DNA of 54,129 nucleotides from an uncultured Devosia sp. GTDB lineage: Bacteria > Pseudomonadota > Alphaproteobacteria > Rhizobiales > Devosiaceae. The translations under genes were made by a program, and so were the position numbers. The notes below the pieces were generated by a model. It was given only the letters and a program-made list of their open reading frames with translations, did no database searches and had not been told where the DNA came from. Position 1 is the first letter of the stretch. The number at the start of each line of letters is the position of its first letter. The stretch spans positions 1 through 54,129 of the forward strand of contig NZ_CAMLHM010000022.1 in NCBI RefSeq assembly GCF_946479885.1, in the 5' to 3' direction. Shown here in pieces: positions 8,413 to 17,268 of the stretch.

Positions 8413-9397
8413 CGTGCACAAGCGCAGGATCGGCAGGTCCGGGATCGAGGCCTCCGTCGTCGGCCTGGGGACCTGGGCCATCGGTGGCTGGATGTGGGGC
8501 GGGACGGAAGAGTCCGAATCCATCGCCGCCATCCAGGCCTCGATCGACGCCGGCATCACGCTGATCGACACCGCGCCCGCCTATGGCCAGGGCCTGGCCG
8601 AGGAGCTGGTCGGCAAGGCCATCAAGGGGCGGCGCGACCAGGTGGTGATCGCCACCAAATGCGGGCTGGTCTGGCATACCGACAAGGGCCGGCACTTCTT
8701 CGACTATAACGGGAAGCCCGTGCACCGCTATCTCGGCCGCGACGCAATTTTCTACGAGGTCGAGCAAAGTCTGCGCCGCCTGGGTACCGATCATATCGAC
8801 CACTACATTACCCACTGGCAGGACCCCACGACCCCGGTCGCCGAAACGATGGATGCGCTGCTCGATCTCAAGCGCCAGGGCAAGATCGGCTCGATTGGCG
8901 CCAGCAACCTGTCGGTCGATGATCTCAACGCCTATGTGGCGGCTGGACCGCTCGACGCCATCCAGGAGGAGTATTCCATGGCGCGGCGGGCTATCGAAAC
9001 CACGCTCGTGCCGATCTGTCAGGCGCATGGCGTGTCGGTGCTCAGCTATTCGTCGCTGTCGCGAGGGCTGCTGACCGGCAAGATCGGGCCCGATCGGCAG
9101 TTTTCCGGCGACGACCAGCGGCGGACCGACCCGCATTTCTCGCAGGGCAATCGCGCCAAGGCGGCGCGCCTGATGGCGGACATTGCACCCATCGCGACCG
9201 CGCATGGCGCGACACCTTCGCAGGTCGTCATCGCCTGGACTGCCCGGCAGCCGGGCATCACGTTCGCCCTGTGCGGCGCCCGCAACCCCGATCAAGCCAG
9301 GGAGAATGCGGGAGCCGCCAGGATCACCTTGAACGAGGCAGAGACCAGCACGATCAGCGAGGCCATCGCCAGGCATCTCGTCGCGCTCGACAGCTAG
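8402..9397 (+). CDS. Aldo/keto reductase
   Basis: A 331-aa NADP-dependent (beta/alpha)8 oxidoreductase. The catalytic tetrad is visible: Asp56 (LIDTAPAYG), Tyr61, Lys86 (VIATKCG) and His138 (YITHWQ). GIEASVVGLGTWAIGG at the N-terminus is typical of the YajO/Tas-like group. It overlaps the regulator gene by 11 bases. Its likely job is to interconvert an aldehyde or ketone with an alcohol in the pathway; substrate and direction are unknown. Confidence 0.93.
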   Translation: MLPDVHKRRIGRSGIEASVVGLGTWAIGGWMWGGTEESESIAAIQASIDAGITLIDTAPAYGQGLAEELVGKAIKGRRDQVVIATKCGLVWHTDKGRHFFDYNGKPVHRYLGRDAIFYEVEQSLRRLGTDHIDHYITHWQDPTTPVAETMDALLDLKRQGKIGSIGASNLSVDDLNAYVAAGPLDAIQEEYSMARRAIETTLVPICQAHGVSVLSYSSLSRGLLTGKIGPDRQFSGDDQRRTDPHFSQGNRAKAARLMADIAPIATAHGATPSQVVIAWTARQPGITFALCGARNPDQARENAGAARITLNEAETSTISEAIARHLVALDS

Positions 9398-9456
9398 CCT
9401 GAACCGCCAGAACCGAAGAATTGGAGCGCTGTCGCAGGACAGCGAGAGGTCCCCTT

Positions 9457-11175
9457 TTGTCCAAACGACGCCACGACAGTTTCGAGAAGATCGGTGCCGA
9501 TGGCGCCTTCGACGTCATCGTCGTCGGTGGCGGCATCAATGGCATTGGCGTGTTCCGCGAGCTGGCGCTGCAGGGCCTGCGGGTGCTGCTGGTGGAGCGG
9601 AACGACTTTGCCTCCGGTTGCAGCGCCGCGCCGTCGCGCATGATTCATGGCGGGCTGCGTTACCTGGAGAACGGCGAATTCTCGCTGGTGCGGGAATCGC
9701 TGCGCGAGCGCGATGCCTTGCTGGCGAACGCGCCGCATATGGTGCGACCATTGCCGACCACGGTGCCCATTACCTCGATCTTCTCCGGCCTGCTCAACGG
9801 GGCCGCGAGCTTTTTCGGCCTCACCACGCCGCCGTCGGCGCGCGGTGCGGTGCCGATCAAGATCGGACTGGCGCTCTACGACTGGACCACGCGCAGGCGG
9901 CGAGTGCTGCCGACGCATCGGTTTCGCAGCGCCAAAGAGACCTTCGCGCAGTGGCCACTGCTGACGCCGAGCCTGCGCTGCTCGGCGACCTACTACGACG
10001 CCTGGATCAGCTATCCGGAGCGGCTGGCGCTGGAAGTTCTGCTCGACGCCGAGCGCATGGCGCCGAACAGCATGGCGCTCAACTATGCCGAACTGATGCG
10101 CCAGGGCGGCGGCTACATGCTGCTCGACAAGCTCACCGGCCGGCAACTGCCGGTTCAGGCCAAGAGCATCGTCAATGCGACCGGCGCCTGGCTCGACGAG
10201 GCGCTGGTGAGCCTGGGCGCGGCCGAGCCGGGTAAGGAGCCCTTCGTCTCGGGCACCAAGGGGTCGCATATCGTGCTCGACAGCCCCGAGCTGTTCGATG
10301 CGCTGGGCGGCCACATGATCTTCTTCGAGAATGAGGACGGCCGCGTCTGCATCGTCTTTCCCTATCTGGGCAAGGTGCTGGCCGGCGCCACCGATATCCG
10401 CGTCGACAAAGCCGAGCGCGTTTCCTGCACCGACGAAGAGCGCGACTACATCCTCGAGGCCCTGCGCGGCATTTTCCCCGCCATCGCACTGGGCGCCGAG
10501 CACGTCATCTTCAGCTTCAGCGGTATCCGCCCGCTGCCGCGCAGCGACCACGAGTTTACCGGGCGCATTTCGCGCGGGCATTTCGTGCACCGCGTCGACG
10601 GACCCGTGCCGCAATTCTGCATGGTGGGCGGCAAGTGGACGACGTTCCGCGCCTTTGCCGAGCAGACCGCCGACGCGGTGTTGCAGACGCTGGGTCGGCC
10701 GCGCGTGGCCGATACGCTCGGCCTGCCGATCGGCGGCGGGGCGAACTTCCCGCCGGCACCGGCCGCGCTGGAGGCACGCTTGGTCTCAAGGCATGACATA
10801 TCCGCGGCACGAGCGGCGCGGCTCGTCGATCTCTACGGCACCCGGGCCGAGGCCGTCCTGACCTTCTGCGCCGGGCGCAGCGACGACACGCCGCTCGACG
10901 CGGGCACGACGCTGACTTCGGCCGAGCTGGTCTATCTCATCGGCCACGAACATGTCGCCGACCTCGCCGATCTCGTCCTGCGGCGCCTGCCGCTGGCCAT
11001 CACCGGGGCGGTATCGGCTGAGCGTATCGCGGCCATAGCGGCCATTGCTGCCGCGGAACTGGGTTGGGATGCCGCGGCAACCGCCGCGCAGGTCGGCAAG
11101 CTCACGAACGAACTTCAAACCTATCACGGGGTGTCGGCAGAGATGCTTGCGCAACGCAACCAAGCAGGGAGATAG
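9457..11175 (+). CDS. FAD-dependent dehydrogenase of the GlpD (glycerol-3-phosphate) family
   Basis: A 572-aa flavoprotein with an N-terminal dinucleotide-binding motif DVIVVGGGINGIGVFRELA, then the GlpD signature SGCSAAPSRMIHGGLRYLE and, near residue 400, SFSGIRPLPRSD. The C-terminal helical domain of GlpD/GlpO is present. I chose TTG at 9457 because AGCGAGAGG lies just upstream; the TTG at 9421 has no ribosome site. Members oxidise sn-glycerol-3-phosphate or related polyol phosphates (EryB oxidises erythritol phosphate) and pass electrons to quinone. Next to a kinase and an aldolase it may act on a phosphorylated polyol and not on plain glycerol phosphate. Confidence 0.9.
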   Translation: MSKRRHDSFEKIGADGAFDVIVVGGGINGIGVFRELALQGLRVLLVERNDFASGCSAAPSRMIHGGLRYLENGEFSLVRESLRERDALLANAPHMVRPLPTTVPITSIFSGLLNGAASFFGLTTPPSARGAVPIKIGLALYDWTTRRRRVLPTHRFRSAKETFAQWPLLTPSLRCSATYYDAWISYPERLALEVLLDAERMAPNSMALNYAELMRQGGGYMLLDKLTGRQLPVQAKSIVNATGAWLDEALVSLGAAEPGKEPFVSGTKGSHIVLDSPELFDALGGHMIFFENEDGRVCIVFPYLGKVLAGATDIRVDKAERVSCTDEERDYILEALRGIFPAIALGAEHVIFSFSGIRPLPRSDHEFTGRISRGHFVHRVDGPVPQFCMVGGKWTTFRAFAEQTADAVLQTLGRPRVADTLGLPIGGGANFPPAPAALEARLVSRHDISAARAARLVDLYGTRAEAVLTFCAGRSDDTPLDAGTTLTSAELVYLIGHEHVADLADLVLRRLPLAITGAVSAERIAAIAAIAAAELGWDAAATAAQVGKLTNELQTYHGVSAEMLAQRNQAGR

Positions 11176-11177
11176 CC

Positions 11178-12017
11178 ATGCGCGTCAGCAGCAAGGCCAG
11201 AATGAATCGACTCTTCACCAATGGCGGGTGCCTCGACGTGGCCATCGACCACGGGGTGTGCAACGAGCCGGGTTTCCTGGTGGGTCTGGAAGACATGGAA
11301 GGGGTTGTCGATACCCTGATCGGCGCGCGACCTGACGCCATCCAGATGGCCTATGGGCAGGCCGACCTGCTGCAATCGCGGCCCGAAAAGGACAAGCCAG
11401 CACTGGTGATGCGGATCGACATGGGCAATCCCTACAATGCCCAGCGCCACCGGGTGATGTGGTCGATGCTGCAGAACCACGACGAGCCGATTATCGGTGC
11501 GCTGGAAATGGACGCGGCCTGCGTGGTGGTGAACCTGTTCATGCTGCCCGACGAGCCCGAACTGTTCCGCCAATGCGTGAGCAATATCAGCCGTGTCCGC
11601 GCTGCCTGCCACAGCTACGGCATGCCGCTGATGATCGAGCCGCTGGTTATGCTGCCCAATGATATCAGGGGTGGCTACCAGGTTGATGGCGACGCCGAGA
11701 AGATCGTGACCCTGGTGCGTCTGGCTGCCGAAATGGGCGCCGATATCATCAAGGCCGATCCCACCGACAATCCCGAGGATTTCCACCGTGTCGTGGAAGC
11801 GGCGCGCGTGCCGGTTCTGGTGCGTGGCGGCGGGAAAGAGGACCTCAGGGCCGTGTTGGCCAAGTCCGCCCGCTTGATGCAGCAGGGTGCCAAGGGCATG
11901 GTCTATGGCCGCAACATCTACCAGCATGCCAATCCGCGTGCGGTGGTGGCGGCCCTGATGGCCATCATTCACAACGGTGCCGACGGGGACCAGGCCTGGG
12001 ATGTCTACAATGGCTGA
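11178..12017 (+). CDS. Class I aldolase of the DhnA/LacD/LsrF superfamily
   Basis: A 279-aa TIM-barrel lyase. AIDHG (Asp24) near the start and GADIIKADPT with Lys192 as the likely Schiff-base lysine are the family hallmarks, together with the phosphate-binding loop LVRGGGKED. The ATG at 11178 has the ribosome site GGGAGA and follows the dehydrogenase stop by 2 bases. Relatives cleave fructose-1,6-bisphosphate, tagatose-1,6-bisphosphate or similar ketose phosphates, or act as the LsrF thiolase. Here it probably cleaves the phosphorylated pathway sugar into C3 or C2 units. It overlaps the kinase start by 8 bases. Confidence 0.88.
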   Translation: MRVSSKARMNRLFTNGGCLDVAIDHGVCNEPGFLVGLEDMEGVVDTLIGARPDAIQMAYGQADLLQSRPEKDKPALVMRIDMGNPYNAQRHRVMWSMLQNHDEPIIGALEMDAACVVVNLFMLPDEPELFRQCVSNISRVRAACHSYGMPLMIEPLVMLPNDIRGGYQVDGDAEKIVTLVRLAAEMGADIIKADPTDNPEDFHRVVEAARVPVLVRGGGKEDLRAVLAKSARLMQQGAKGMVYGRNIYQHANPRAVVAALMAIIHNGADGDQAWDVYNG

Positions 12018-13533
12018 TACCGCACGCTACATACTGGGTCTGGACGCGGGCAATACGGTCATCAAGGCCGTTTTGTTCGACCTGGCCGGCCGCCAGGTGG
12101 CCACGCATGGCATCGACGGCGCTACGCACAAGCCGGCCATCGGCATGGTGGAACGCTCGGTCCCCGAACTCTGGGAAAACGCCAAGGTTGCCATTGCCAC
12201 CTGCATCGAGCGGGCCGGGATCGACCCGAGCCGGATCGTCGCCATCGGCACCGCCGGGCATGGCAACGGGCTCTACCTGCTGGACAAGGGCCTGCAGCCG
12301 CTGCTTGGCATCCAGTCGTTGGACAGCCGGGCCGCAGGCCTTGCCGCGCTGGTCGACGAGCGCGTCGGCGCACAGCTGCACGCCATCTGTCTCCAGCGGC
12401 CCTGGCCATCGCAGACGCCGATGCTTCTCTCCTGGCTCAAGCAGCATCGCCCCGAGGTCTACGGCCAAGCCGGCAAGCTGCTTTTTGCCAAAGACGTGCT
12501 GACCTGGCGCCTGACGGACGTCGTGGCGACGGAGGTTTCCGACATGTCGGGGGCAGGGCTGCTGCGCATGCCCGAAGCCGCCTATGACGACGACCTGTTG
12601 CGGCTCTATGACCTCGACGATGCCAGGGCGCTGCTGCCTGATCTCTATCAACCCACCGATGTGGTGGGCCGCGTGACGGCGGAGGCGGCCGCTGTCACCG
12701 GGCTTGCCGCCGGAACGCCTGTTGTGGCGGGCCTGTTCGACGTGGTCGCCTCGGCCATGGGTTCGGGTGCCGCGCTGCCGGGCTCGGCCTCGGTCGTGGC
12801 CGGCAGTTGGTCGATCAACCAGGTGTTTTCCGAGACGCCGGTGCGCGACGATCGCGTGTTCATGGTCGCGGCCTATGGCCCGTCGCGCTTCGCCAATATG
12901 GAGAACAGCGCGACCTCGGCGGCCAACCTCGAATGGTATGTCCGCACCCTGGTGGAACGGGGCGGGCATCACGATGATCCGTTCGGCGCGGTCAATGCGC
13001 TGGTCGGCGCCGTCCAGCCCGCGCATGACGATCCGCTGTTCCAGCCCTTCCTCTATGGCGGGCGGCTGGGGGCGCATTTCCGCGGCGGCTTCTTCGGCAT
13101 GGCCGGCTGGCACGGCGAAGGACATATGCTGCGGGCGCTGTTCGAGGGCGTCATGTTCGAACACCGGCGCCATGTGGAGGTACTCGCCTCTGCGGGTGTC
13201 GGGGTCTCGCAGGCCGTGTTGTCGGGCGGCGGCGCGCGGTCGCCGCACTGGCCGCAGATTTTCGCCGATGGACTGGGGCTGCCGGTGACGGTGGCCGAGG
13301 CGCGCGAGACCGGGGCACTCGGCGCCGCGATGGCGGCAGCGATCGGCGTGGGCATCTATCCGGACGAGATCGTCGCGGCAGCGGAAATGACGCGTCCGGC
13401 CCGCACCTATACGCCGCAACCCGGCATGCGCGCCCATTATGACCGGCGTTATGCGATATGGTCGCGGCTCAACGCGGCCAGCGAACCAATCTGGCGGTCC
13501 CTGATGGCCGCGGAGCCAACTGATGCAGATTGA
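12010..13533 (+). CDS. FGGY-family carbohydrate kinase
   Basis: A 507-aa sugar or polyol kinase of the ASKHA fold. LGLDAGNTVIKAVLFD is the N-terminal phosphate-1 motif. IGTAGHGNGLYLLDKG and SLDSRA resemble L-xylulose kinase (LyxK) and erythritol kinase more than glycerol kinase, and LSGGGARSPHWPQIFADGLG with ETGALGAAMAAAIG form the C-terminal nucleotide region. The ATG at 12010 overlaps the aldolase end; nothing supports an earlier start at 11977. Its product is probably both the aldolase/dehydrogenase substrate and the SorC-type inducer. Exact substrate unknown. Confidence 0.92.
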   Translation: MADTARYILGLDAGNTVIKAVLFDLAGRQVATHGIDGATHKPAIGMVERSVPELWENAKVAIATCIERAGIDPSRIVAIGTAGHGNGLYLLDKGLQPLLGIQSLDSRAAGLAALVDERVGAQLHAICLQRPWPSQTPMLLSWLKQHRPEVYGQAGKLLFAKDVLTWRLTDVVATEVSDMSGAGLLRMPEAAYDDDLLRLYDLDDARALLPDLYQPTDVVGRVTAEAAAVTGLAAGTPVVAGLFDVVASAMGSGAALPGSASVVAGSWSINQVFSETPVRDDRVFMVAAYGPSRFANMENSATSAANLEWYVRTLVERGGHHDDPFGAVNALVGAVQPAHDDPLFQPFLYGGRLGAHFRGGFFGMAGWHGEGHMLRALFEGVMFEHRRHVEVLASAGVGVSQAVLSGGGARSPHWPQIFADGLGLPVTVAEARETGALGAAMAAAIGVGIYPDEIVAAAEMTRPARTYTPQPGMRAHYDRRYAIWSRLNAASEPIWRSLMAAEPTDAD

Positions 13534-15121
13534 CGGCCAGTATGACTATATCATCGTCGGCGCCGGGACGGCGGGCTGCGTGCTCGCCAACCGGCTGACC
13601 GAGGATCCGGGTACGCGGGTCCTGCTGCTCGAGGCGGGGGGCAGCGACAACTACCATTGGGTCAATATCCCCGTCGGCTACCTCTACTGCATCGGTAACC
13701 CGCGCACCGACTGGATGATGAAGACATCGGCCGAGCCCGGGCTCAATGGCCGTTCGCTGGTCTATCCGCGCGGCAAGGTGCTGGGCGGCTGCAGCTCGGT
13801 CAACGGCATGATCTACATGCGCGGCCAGGCCGCGGACTACGATGGCTGGCGGCAGGCGGGCAATGTCGGCTGGGGCTGGGACGACGTGCTGCCCTACTTC
13901 ATGAAATCCGAGGATCACCATGGCGGCAAATCCGCACTGCATGGAGCGGGTGGCGAGTGGAAAGTCGCGCGGCAGCGCCTGTCCTGGGAAATTCTCGAGG
14001 CCGTGCAGAAGGGGGCCGAAGAGTTCGGCATTTTCCCGCGCGCCGATTTCAACGACGGCAACAATGAGGGCTCTGGCCTGTTCGAGGTGAACCAGTCCGC
14101 CGGCTGGCGCTGGAACACGGCCAAGGGCTTCCTGCGCCCGGCATTGAAACGGCCAAACCTGCGCCTGCTCACCAATGCCGAGGCAGAAAGTCTCATCATC
14201 GAGGATGGACGGGTCGCGGGCGTCAGGATACGCCAGGGCGGCCAGAATTGGGACGCAAGAGCCGGTCGCGAGGTGCTGCTGGCCGCCGGCGCGATCAACT
14301 CGCCCAAGTTGCTGGAGCTATCCGGGATCGGGCGTCCTGAGATCCTGCGCGAGAACGGCATCCCGGTGCGCCACGCGAGCCCGGGGGTGGGCGAAAACCT
14401 GCAGGATCACCTCCAGATACGCACGGTATACCGGGTAACGGGCGCCAGAACGCTCAATACGCTGTTTCACAGCCCCCTCGGCAAAGCCCGGATGGGGTTG
14501 CAATATGCGCTCACGCGCAGCGGTCCATTGTCGATGGCGCCCAGCCAGTTCGGCATGTTCACGAAGTCCGATCCGTCCAAGGAAACGCCGGACCTCGAAT
14601 ATCACGTGCAGCCGCTCTCGACGAACCGGCTGGGCGAGCCGCTGCACGATTTCCCGGCCATAACGGTATCGGTCTGCAACCTGCGGCCCCAGAGCACCGG
14701 CAGCGTCCATATCGCCAGTCCGGATCTGGCACGGCAGCCCGATATCAGGCCGAACTATCTCGCTGCATCGGCGGATCGCGATGTGGCCCTGCGCTCGGTG
14801 CGTCAGGCCCGGCGGATCATGACGGCCGGTGCACTGGCGAAGTATCGGCCCGCGGAAATCCTGCCCGGCCCCGAGGTCGACACTGACGAAGACCTGCTGC
14901 GCAGCATAGGCGACATCGCCACCACAATTTTCCACCCGGTGGGCACCTGCCGCATGGGCGTGGATGATGGCGCCGTCGTAGGCCCCGATTTGCGCCTCAA
15001 GGGACTCGGCGGTTTGCGGATCGTCGACGCCTCCATCATGCCAAGCATCGTCTCGGGCAACACGGCGTCACCCGTGGTCATGATCGCCGAGAAGGCCGCT
15101 TACGAGATTCGCTCGAACTGA
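13523..15121 (+). CDS. GMC-family FAD oxidoreductase (choline or alcohol dehydrogenase-like)
   Basis: A 532-aa flavoenzyme of the glucose-methanol-choline family. It shows YIIVGAGTAGCVLANRL (FAD site), YPRGKVLGGCSSVNGMIYMRG (GMC signature 1), GAINSPKLLELSGIG (signature 2) and the C-terminal HPVGTCRMG and NTASPVVMIAEKAA that carry the active-site His/Asn. No signal peptide is seen. It overlaps the kinase by 11 bases and is the last gene of the operon. It likely oxidises an alcohol group of the imported polyol before or instead of phosphorylation. Confidence 0.94.
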   Translation: MQIDGQYDYIIVGAGTAGCVLANRLTEDPGTRVLLLEAGGSDNYHWVNIPVGYLYCIGNPRTDWMMKTSAEPGLNGRSLVYPRGKVLGGCSSVNGMIYMRGQAADYDGWRQAGNVGWGWDDVLPYFMKSEDHHGGKSALHGAGGEWKVARQRLSWEILEAVQKGAEEFGIFPRADFNDGNNEGSGLFEVNQSAGWRWNTAKGFLRPALKRPNLRLLTNAEAESLIIEDGRVAGVRIRQGGQNWDARAGREVLLAAGAINSPKLLELSGIGRPEILRENGIPVRHASPGVGENLQDHLQIRTVYRVTGARTLNTLFHSPLGKARMGLQYALTRSGPLSMAPSQFGMFTKSDPSKETPDLEYHVQPLSTNRLGEPLHDFPAITVSVCNLRPQSTGSVHIASPDLARQPDIRPNYLAASADRDVALRSVRQARRIMTAGALAKYRPAEILPGPEVDTDEDLLRSIGDIATTIFHPVGTCRMGVDDGAVVGPDLRLKGLGGLRIVDASIMPSIVSGNTASPVVMIAEKAAYEIRSN

Positions 15122-15186
15122 CGCCTCAAAAGCGCGAGCATCGTGTCCCCTTGGCGCCCGTCCAGCAGGCGGCTACGGGGCACCGA

Positions 15187-15867
15187 TCAAACAACATCCG
15201 GTTGCGCTGTCGTGAGGCCATCCGGCGCGGGGCGATGGCGTCGAGGGGTATAAAGGCGCAGCCAGATTGCCATGCCGACTAGCGGCAGGCCCCACGCTAT
15301 CCAGGCATCAAGCGCGTAAAATGCCTCGAAATACGCTGGCACGCCGAGCACTTTCCACAGACCCAGGTAGACCCGAAAGAACAGCGCTCCCGACGTGACC
15401 GCCGCCATCATCAGCATGCAGGCCCGGTGGGACGCAACGCGCCCAATCCGAATATTCCAGATGCCAAGGCCCAACAGCATCATCCAGGCGATGCCCTGGG
15501 CCACGAACCCCGCCGCCGAGGCCGCGGTCACCGGCATGACCACCGCGACCGGGATCGCGGTTATGCCCGCGACAAGAATGTCCACTGCCGCGATTCGCCC
15601 GGCCAACCGGTGCCAGCGTGTGCCGCGCAAACACAAAACCAGCGGCACCAGCAACAGGGCCAAACCACCGGTCACCATGTGAACGGGGAAAATAATCGGC
15701 AGCAGTTCCAGCTTCACCGCCAGCGCCTCGGGGAAGCCCTCGTTGTCGACGCTTTCGGAAATGCCGCGCAGCGCGACATACATGACAAAAACGCCAAGGG
15801 GCGCTAGCATCAGCCATCGCAAAACGGCCAAAATTCGCGGGCTAGCTTTATCCAAATCGGAGTTCAT
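15187..15867 (-). CDS. DUF2306-type integral membrane protein
   Basis: A 226-aa protein with about seven hydrophobic segments and no recognised catalytic motif. The stretch FPVHMVTGGLALLLVPLVL followed by GTRWHRLAGRI, and a later SHRACMLMMAAV, match the pattern I know from DUF2306 proteins, where conserved His residues face the membrane. Function is unknown. Its start codon (15867-15865) overlaps the start codon of the divergent secreted protein, so any promoter lies inside the other gene, or one of the two starts is wrong. Confidence 0.8.
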   Translation of the reverse strand: MNSDLDKASPRILAVLRWLMLAPLGVFVMYVALRGISESVDNEGFPEALAVKLELLPIIFPVHMVTGGLALLLVPLVLCLRGTRWHRLAGRIAAVDILVAGITAIPVAVVMPVTAASAAGFVAQGIAWMMLLGLGIWNIRIGRVASHRACMLMMAAVTSGALFFRVYLGLWKVLGVPAYFEAFYALDAWIAWGLPLVGMAIWLRLYTPRRHRPAPDGLTTAQPDVV

Positions 15868-15868
15868 G

Positions 15869-16333
15869 ATGGCTCATCGCACCCATATTACTGCACGTCT
15901 GGTCCTCGGCCTAATCTTTAGCTTCAGCGGAACTTTGGCGCACGCGGCGATGGACCAGTATTATGGACGCTGGACCATAGGCGATGAAAAGCCTGCCTAT
16001 TCATCCAAGGGAATTCTATATCGAACAATTGACATTGCCCCCTGCGGCGAGGATTTCTGCGGCGTTTCCGTTGCCAAGGACAAGTCCTGCGGCGAAGTGC
16101 TGTTTCGCTTTCTGACGACCCACGAGGCCGATGAAATGTTGGTCGGCCATGGCACCTGGGGGAAAGCCGAGAAGAAACTGGAACTCGGTTACGCAATGTA
16201 CGAGAGCGAAACGCCCCATATCTATCTGGCCCTGGGGTCTGACGACATGGACCTGAGCGGTCGGGAGGGCAGCATTCCCACATTCCAGGCCGATTATAAG
16301 CGACTCGGTGACGTCACCTGCACAACCGAATGA
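15869..16333 (+). CDS. Secreted small protein, DUF2147-like, unknown function
   Basis: A 154-aa exported protein: the signal peptide runs to SGTLAHA, and the mature part begins AMDQYYGRWTIGD. The pattern (GRWTIG, IDIAPCGEDFCGVSV, KDKSCGEVLF, then a beta-rich body) resembles the lipocalin-like DUF2147 proteins that bind or sense at the envelope, with paired cysteines. Two adjacent ATGs exist (15866 and 15869); GGAG at 15859-15862 is better spaced for the second. It is divergent from the DUF2306 gene with start codons essentially touching. Confidence 0.7.
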   Translation: MAHRTHITARLVLGLIFSFSGTLAHAAMDQYYGRWTIGDEKPAYSSKGILYRTIDIAPCGEDFCGVSVAKDKSCGEVLFRFLTTHEADEMLVGHGTWGKAEKKLELGYAMYESETPHIYLALGSDDMDLSGREGSIPTFQADYKRLGDVTCTTE

Positions 16334-16414
16334 CACAAGCGTCTGGAACCTGCTCCATGTCAGCCCGAGTGGCGGGATGCCTCGAACAGGTCATCCGGCC
16401 GCTCCGATGAACGC

Positions 16415-17134
16415 TTAGCGGGATAGGTCACGAACCGGGCGCACGTGATCTTCGAACGGCACGTGTCGCCGCTGAAAGGTGGCGCCTTCGGCCACCTCCG
16501 GCCCGCTGATCCGATCCATGCGAAAATGACGGAAATCGTCGCGCGCCGGGTCCCACGCCACCAGATACCAGAGCGGCGGCAGGATCAGCAGGGCGTGCGG
16601 CTCCACAACACGATCGGTGACGGTCGCCTTTGCGTCACGATACCGGAAGCCCAGATGCTGCCGCTGCAGAAACGCCGCCTCGAACGCGGGCAGCAATGCG
16701 GGCTCCATCGCCGCCAGATCCGATATGTCCACCAGCGGGGACAGCTGCCCGACATAGAGGCAATCCAGAAAACGGCGCAGGTCACGTACCTTGTCCGGCG
16801 GCAGGGCCTTCTCGATCTTGGCGAGCCCGGCATCGGCCAGACCCGCAAAGGGCAAATTCCCGGCGGCCCGCATTGAAGCAACGCTGATGAGCAGCGCAAA
16901 GACCTCGGCGACAGAGAGCTTGGCCGTGGCCTGGACCGATTGCGGGTCGAGTTGCAAGCCGCCGCCGCGCCCGGCTTCGGAGTGAATGACGAAGCCCCCG
17001 TCGCGCAGCGCGCTGATGTCCCGCAGGACAGTGCGCCTCGACACGCCAACCTCCAAGGCCAGATCAGCGACCGTGGACGTGCCGTTGCGGCGAAGGCTGC
17101 GCACGATGGCGTCATGTCGAAGGCGAACGTTCAT
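16415..17134 (-). CDS. WYL-domain transcriptional regulator, YafY type
   Basis: A 239-aa regulator. The N-terminal winged helix reads HDAIVRSLRRNGTSTVADLA, then GVSRRTVLRDISAL, and the C-terminal WYL domain contains LWYLVAWDPARDDFRHFRMDRI, whose Trp-Tyr-Leu gives the domain its name. I chose the ATG at 17134; a longer reading to 17281 would run through the divergent promoter region. The gene is divergent from an epoxide-hydrolase-like gene with a 7-5-7 palindrome between them, so it most likely represses that gene and itself. Confidence 0.9.
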   Translation of the reverse strand: MNVRLRHDAIVRSLRRNGTSTVADLALEVGVSRRTVLRDISALRDGGFVIHSEAGRGGGLQLDPQSVQATAKLSVAEVFALLISVASMRAAGNLPFAGLADAGLAKIEKALPPDKVRDLRRFLDCLYVGQLSPLVDISDLAAMEPALLPAFEAAFLQRQHLGFRYRDAKATVTDRVVEPHALLILPPLWYLVAWDPARDDFRHFRMDRISGPEVAEGATFQRRHVPFEDHVRPVRDLSR

Positions 17135-17154
17135 GCCGCAAGCTACCGCCCTTA

Positions 17155-17173
17155 GGTGCCAGCTTTTGGCACC
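17155..17173. promoter_or_regulatory. Operator palindrome GGTGCCA-N5-TGGCACC in divergent promoter
   Basis: Perfect 7-bp arms around GCTTT lie 21 bp upstream of the WYL regulator start and about 95 bp before the hydrolase start. It is the only strong dyad in this intergenic region, so it is the likely binding site of the adjacent regulator. Confidence 0.65.
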
Positions 17174-17268
17174 ATTGGTTTCTAGTCGATCACGGTGCCG
17201 CGCCGCAGGCCCCAAAGAGCAGGCCTGCCCAACGCCACCTGATCGCCGAAACCATAGAAGGAATTGCC

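Noticed and set aside
6460..8571. 703-codon antisense frame
   Set aside because: It is a shadow of the permease and SorC-type genes; composition is Asp/His/Arg-rich and has no domain.
11965..13437. 490-codon antisense frame in the FGGY kinase gene
   Set aside because: Shadow frame; the plus strand has clear kinase motifs throughout.
3786..15121. lsr autoinducer-2 uptake operon
   Set aside because: Kinase, aldolase, SorC regulator and CUT2 importer look lsr-like, but there is only one permease, no LsrG, and GlpD-, AKR- and GMC-type enzymes are extra.
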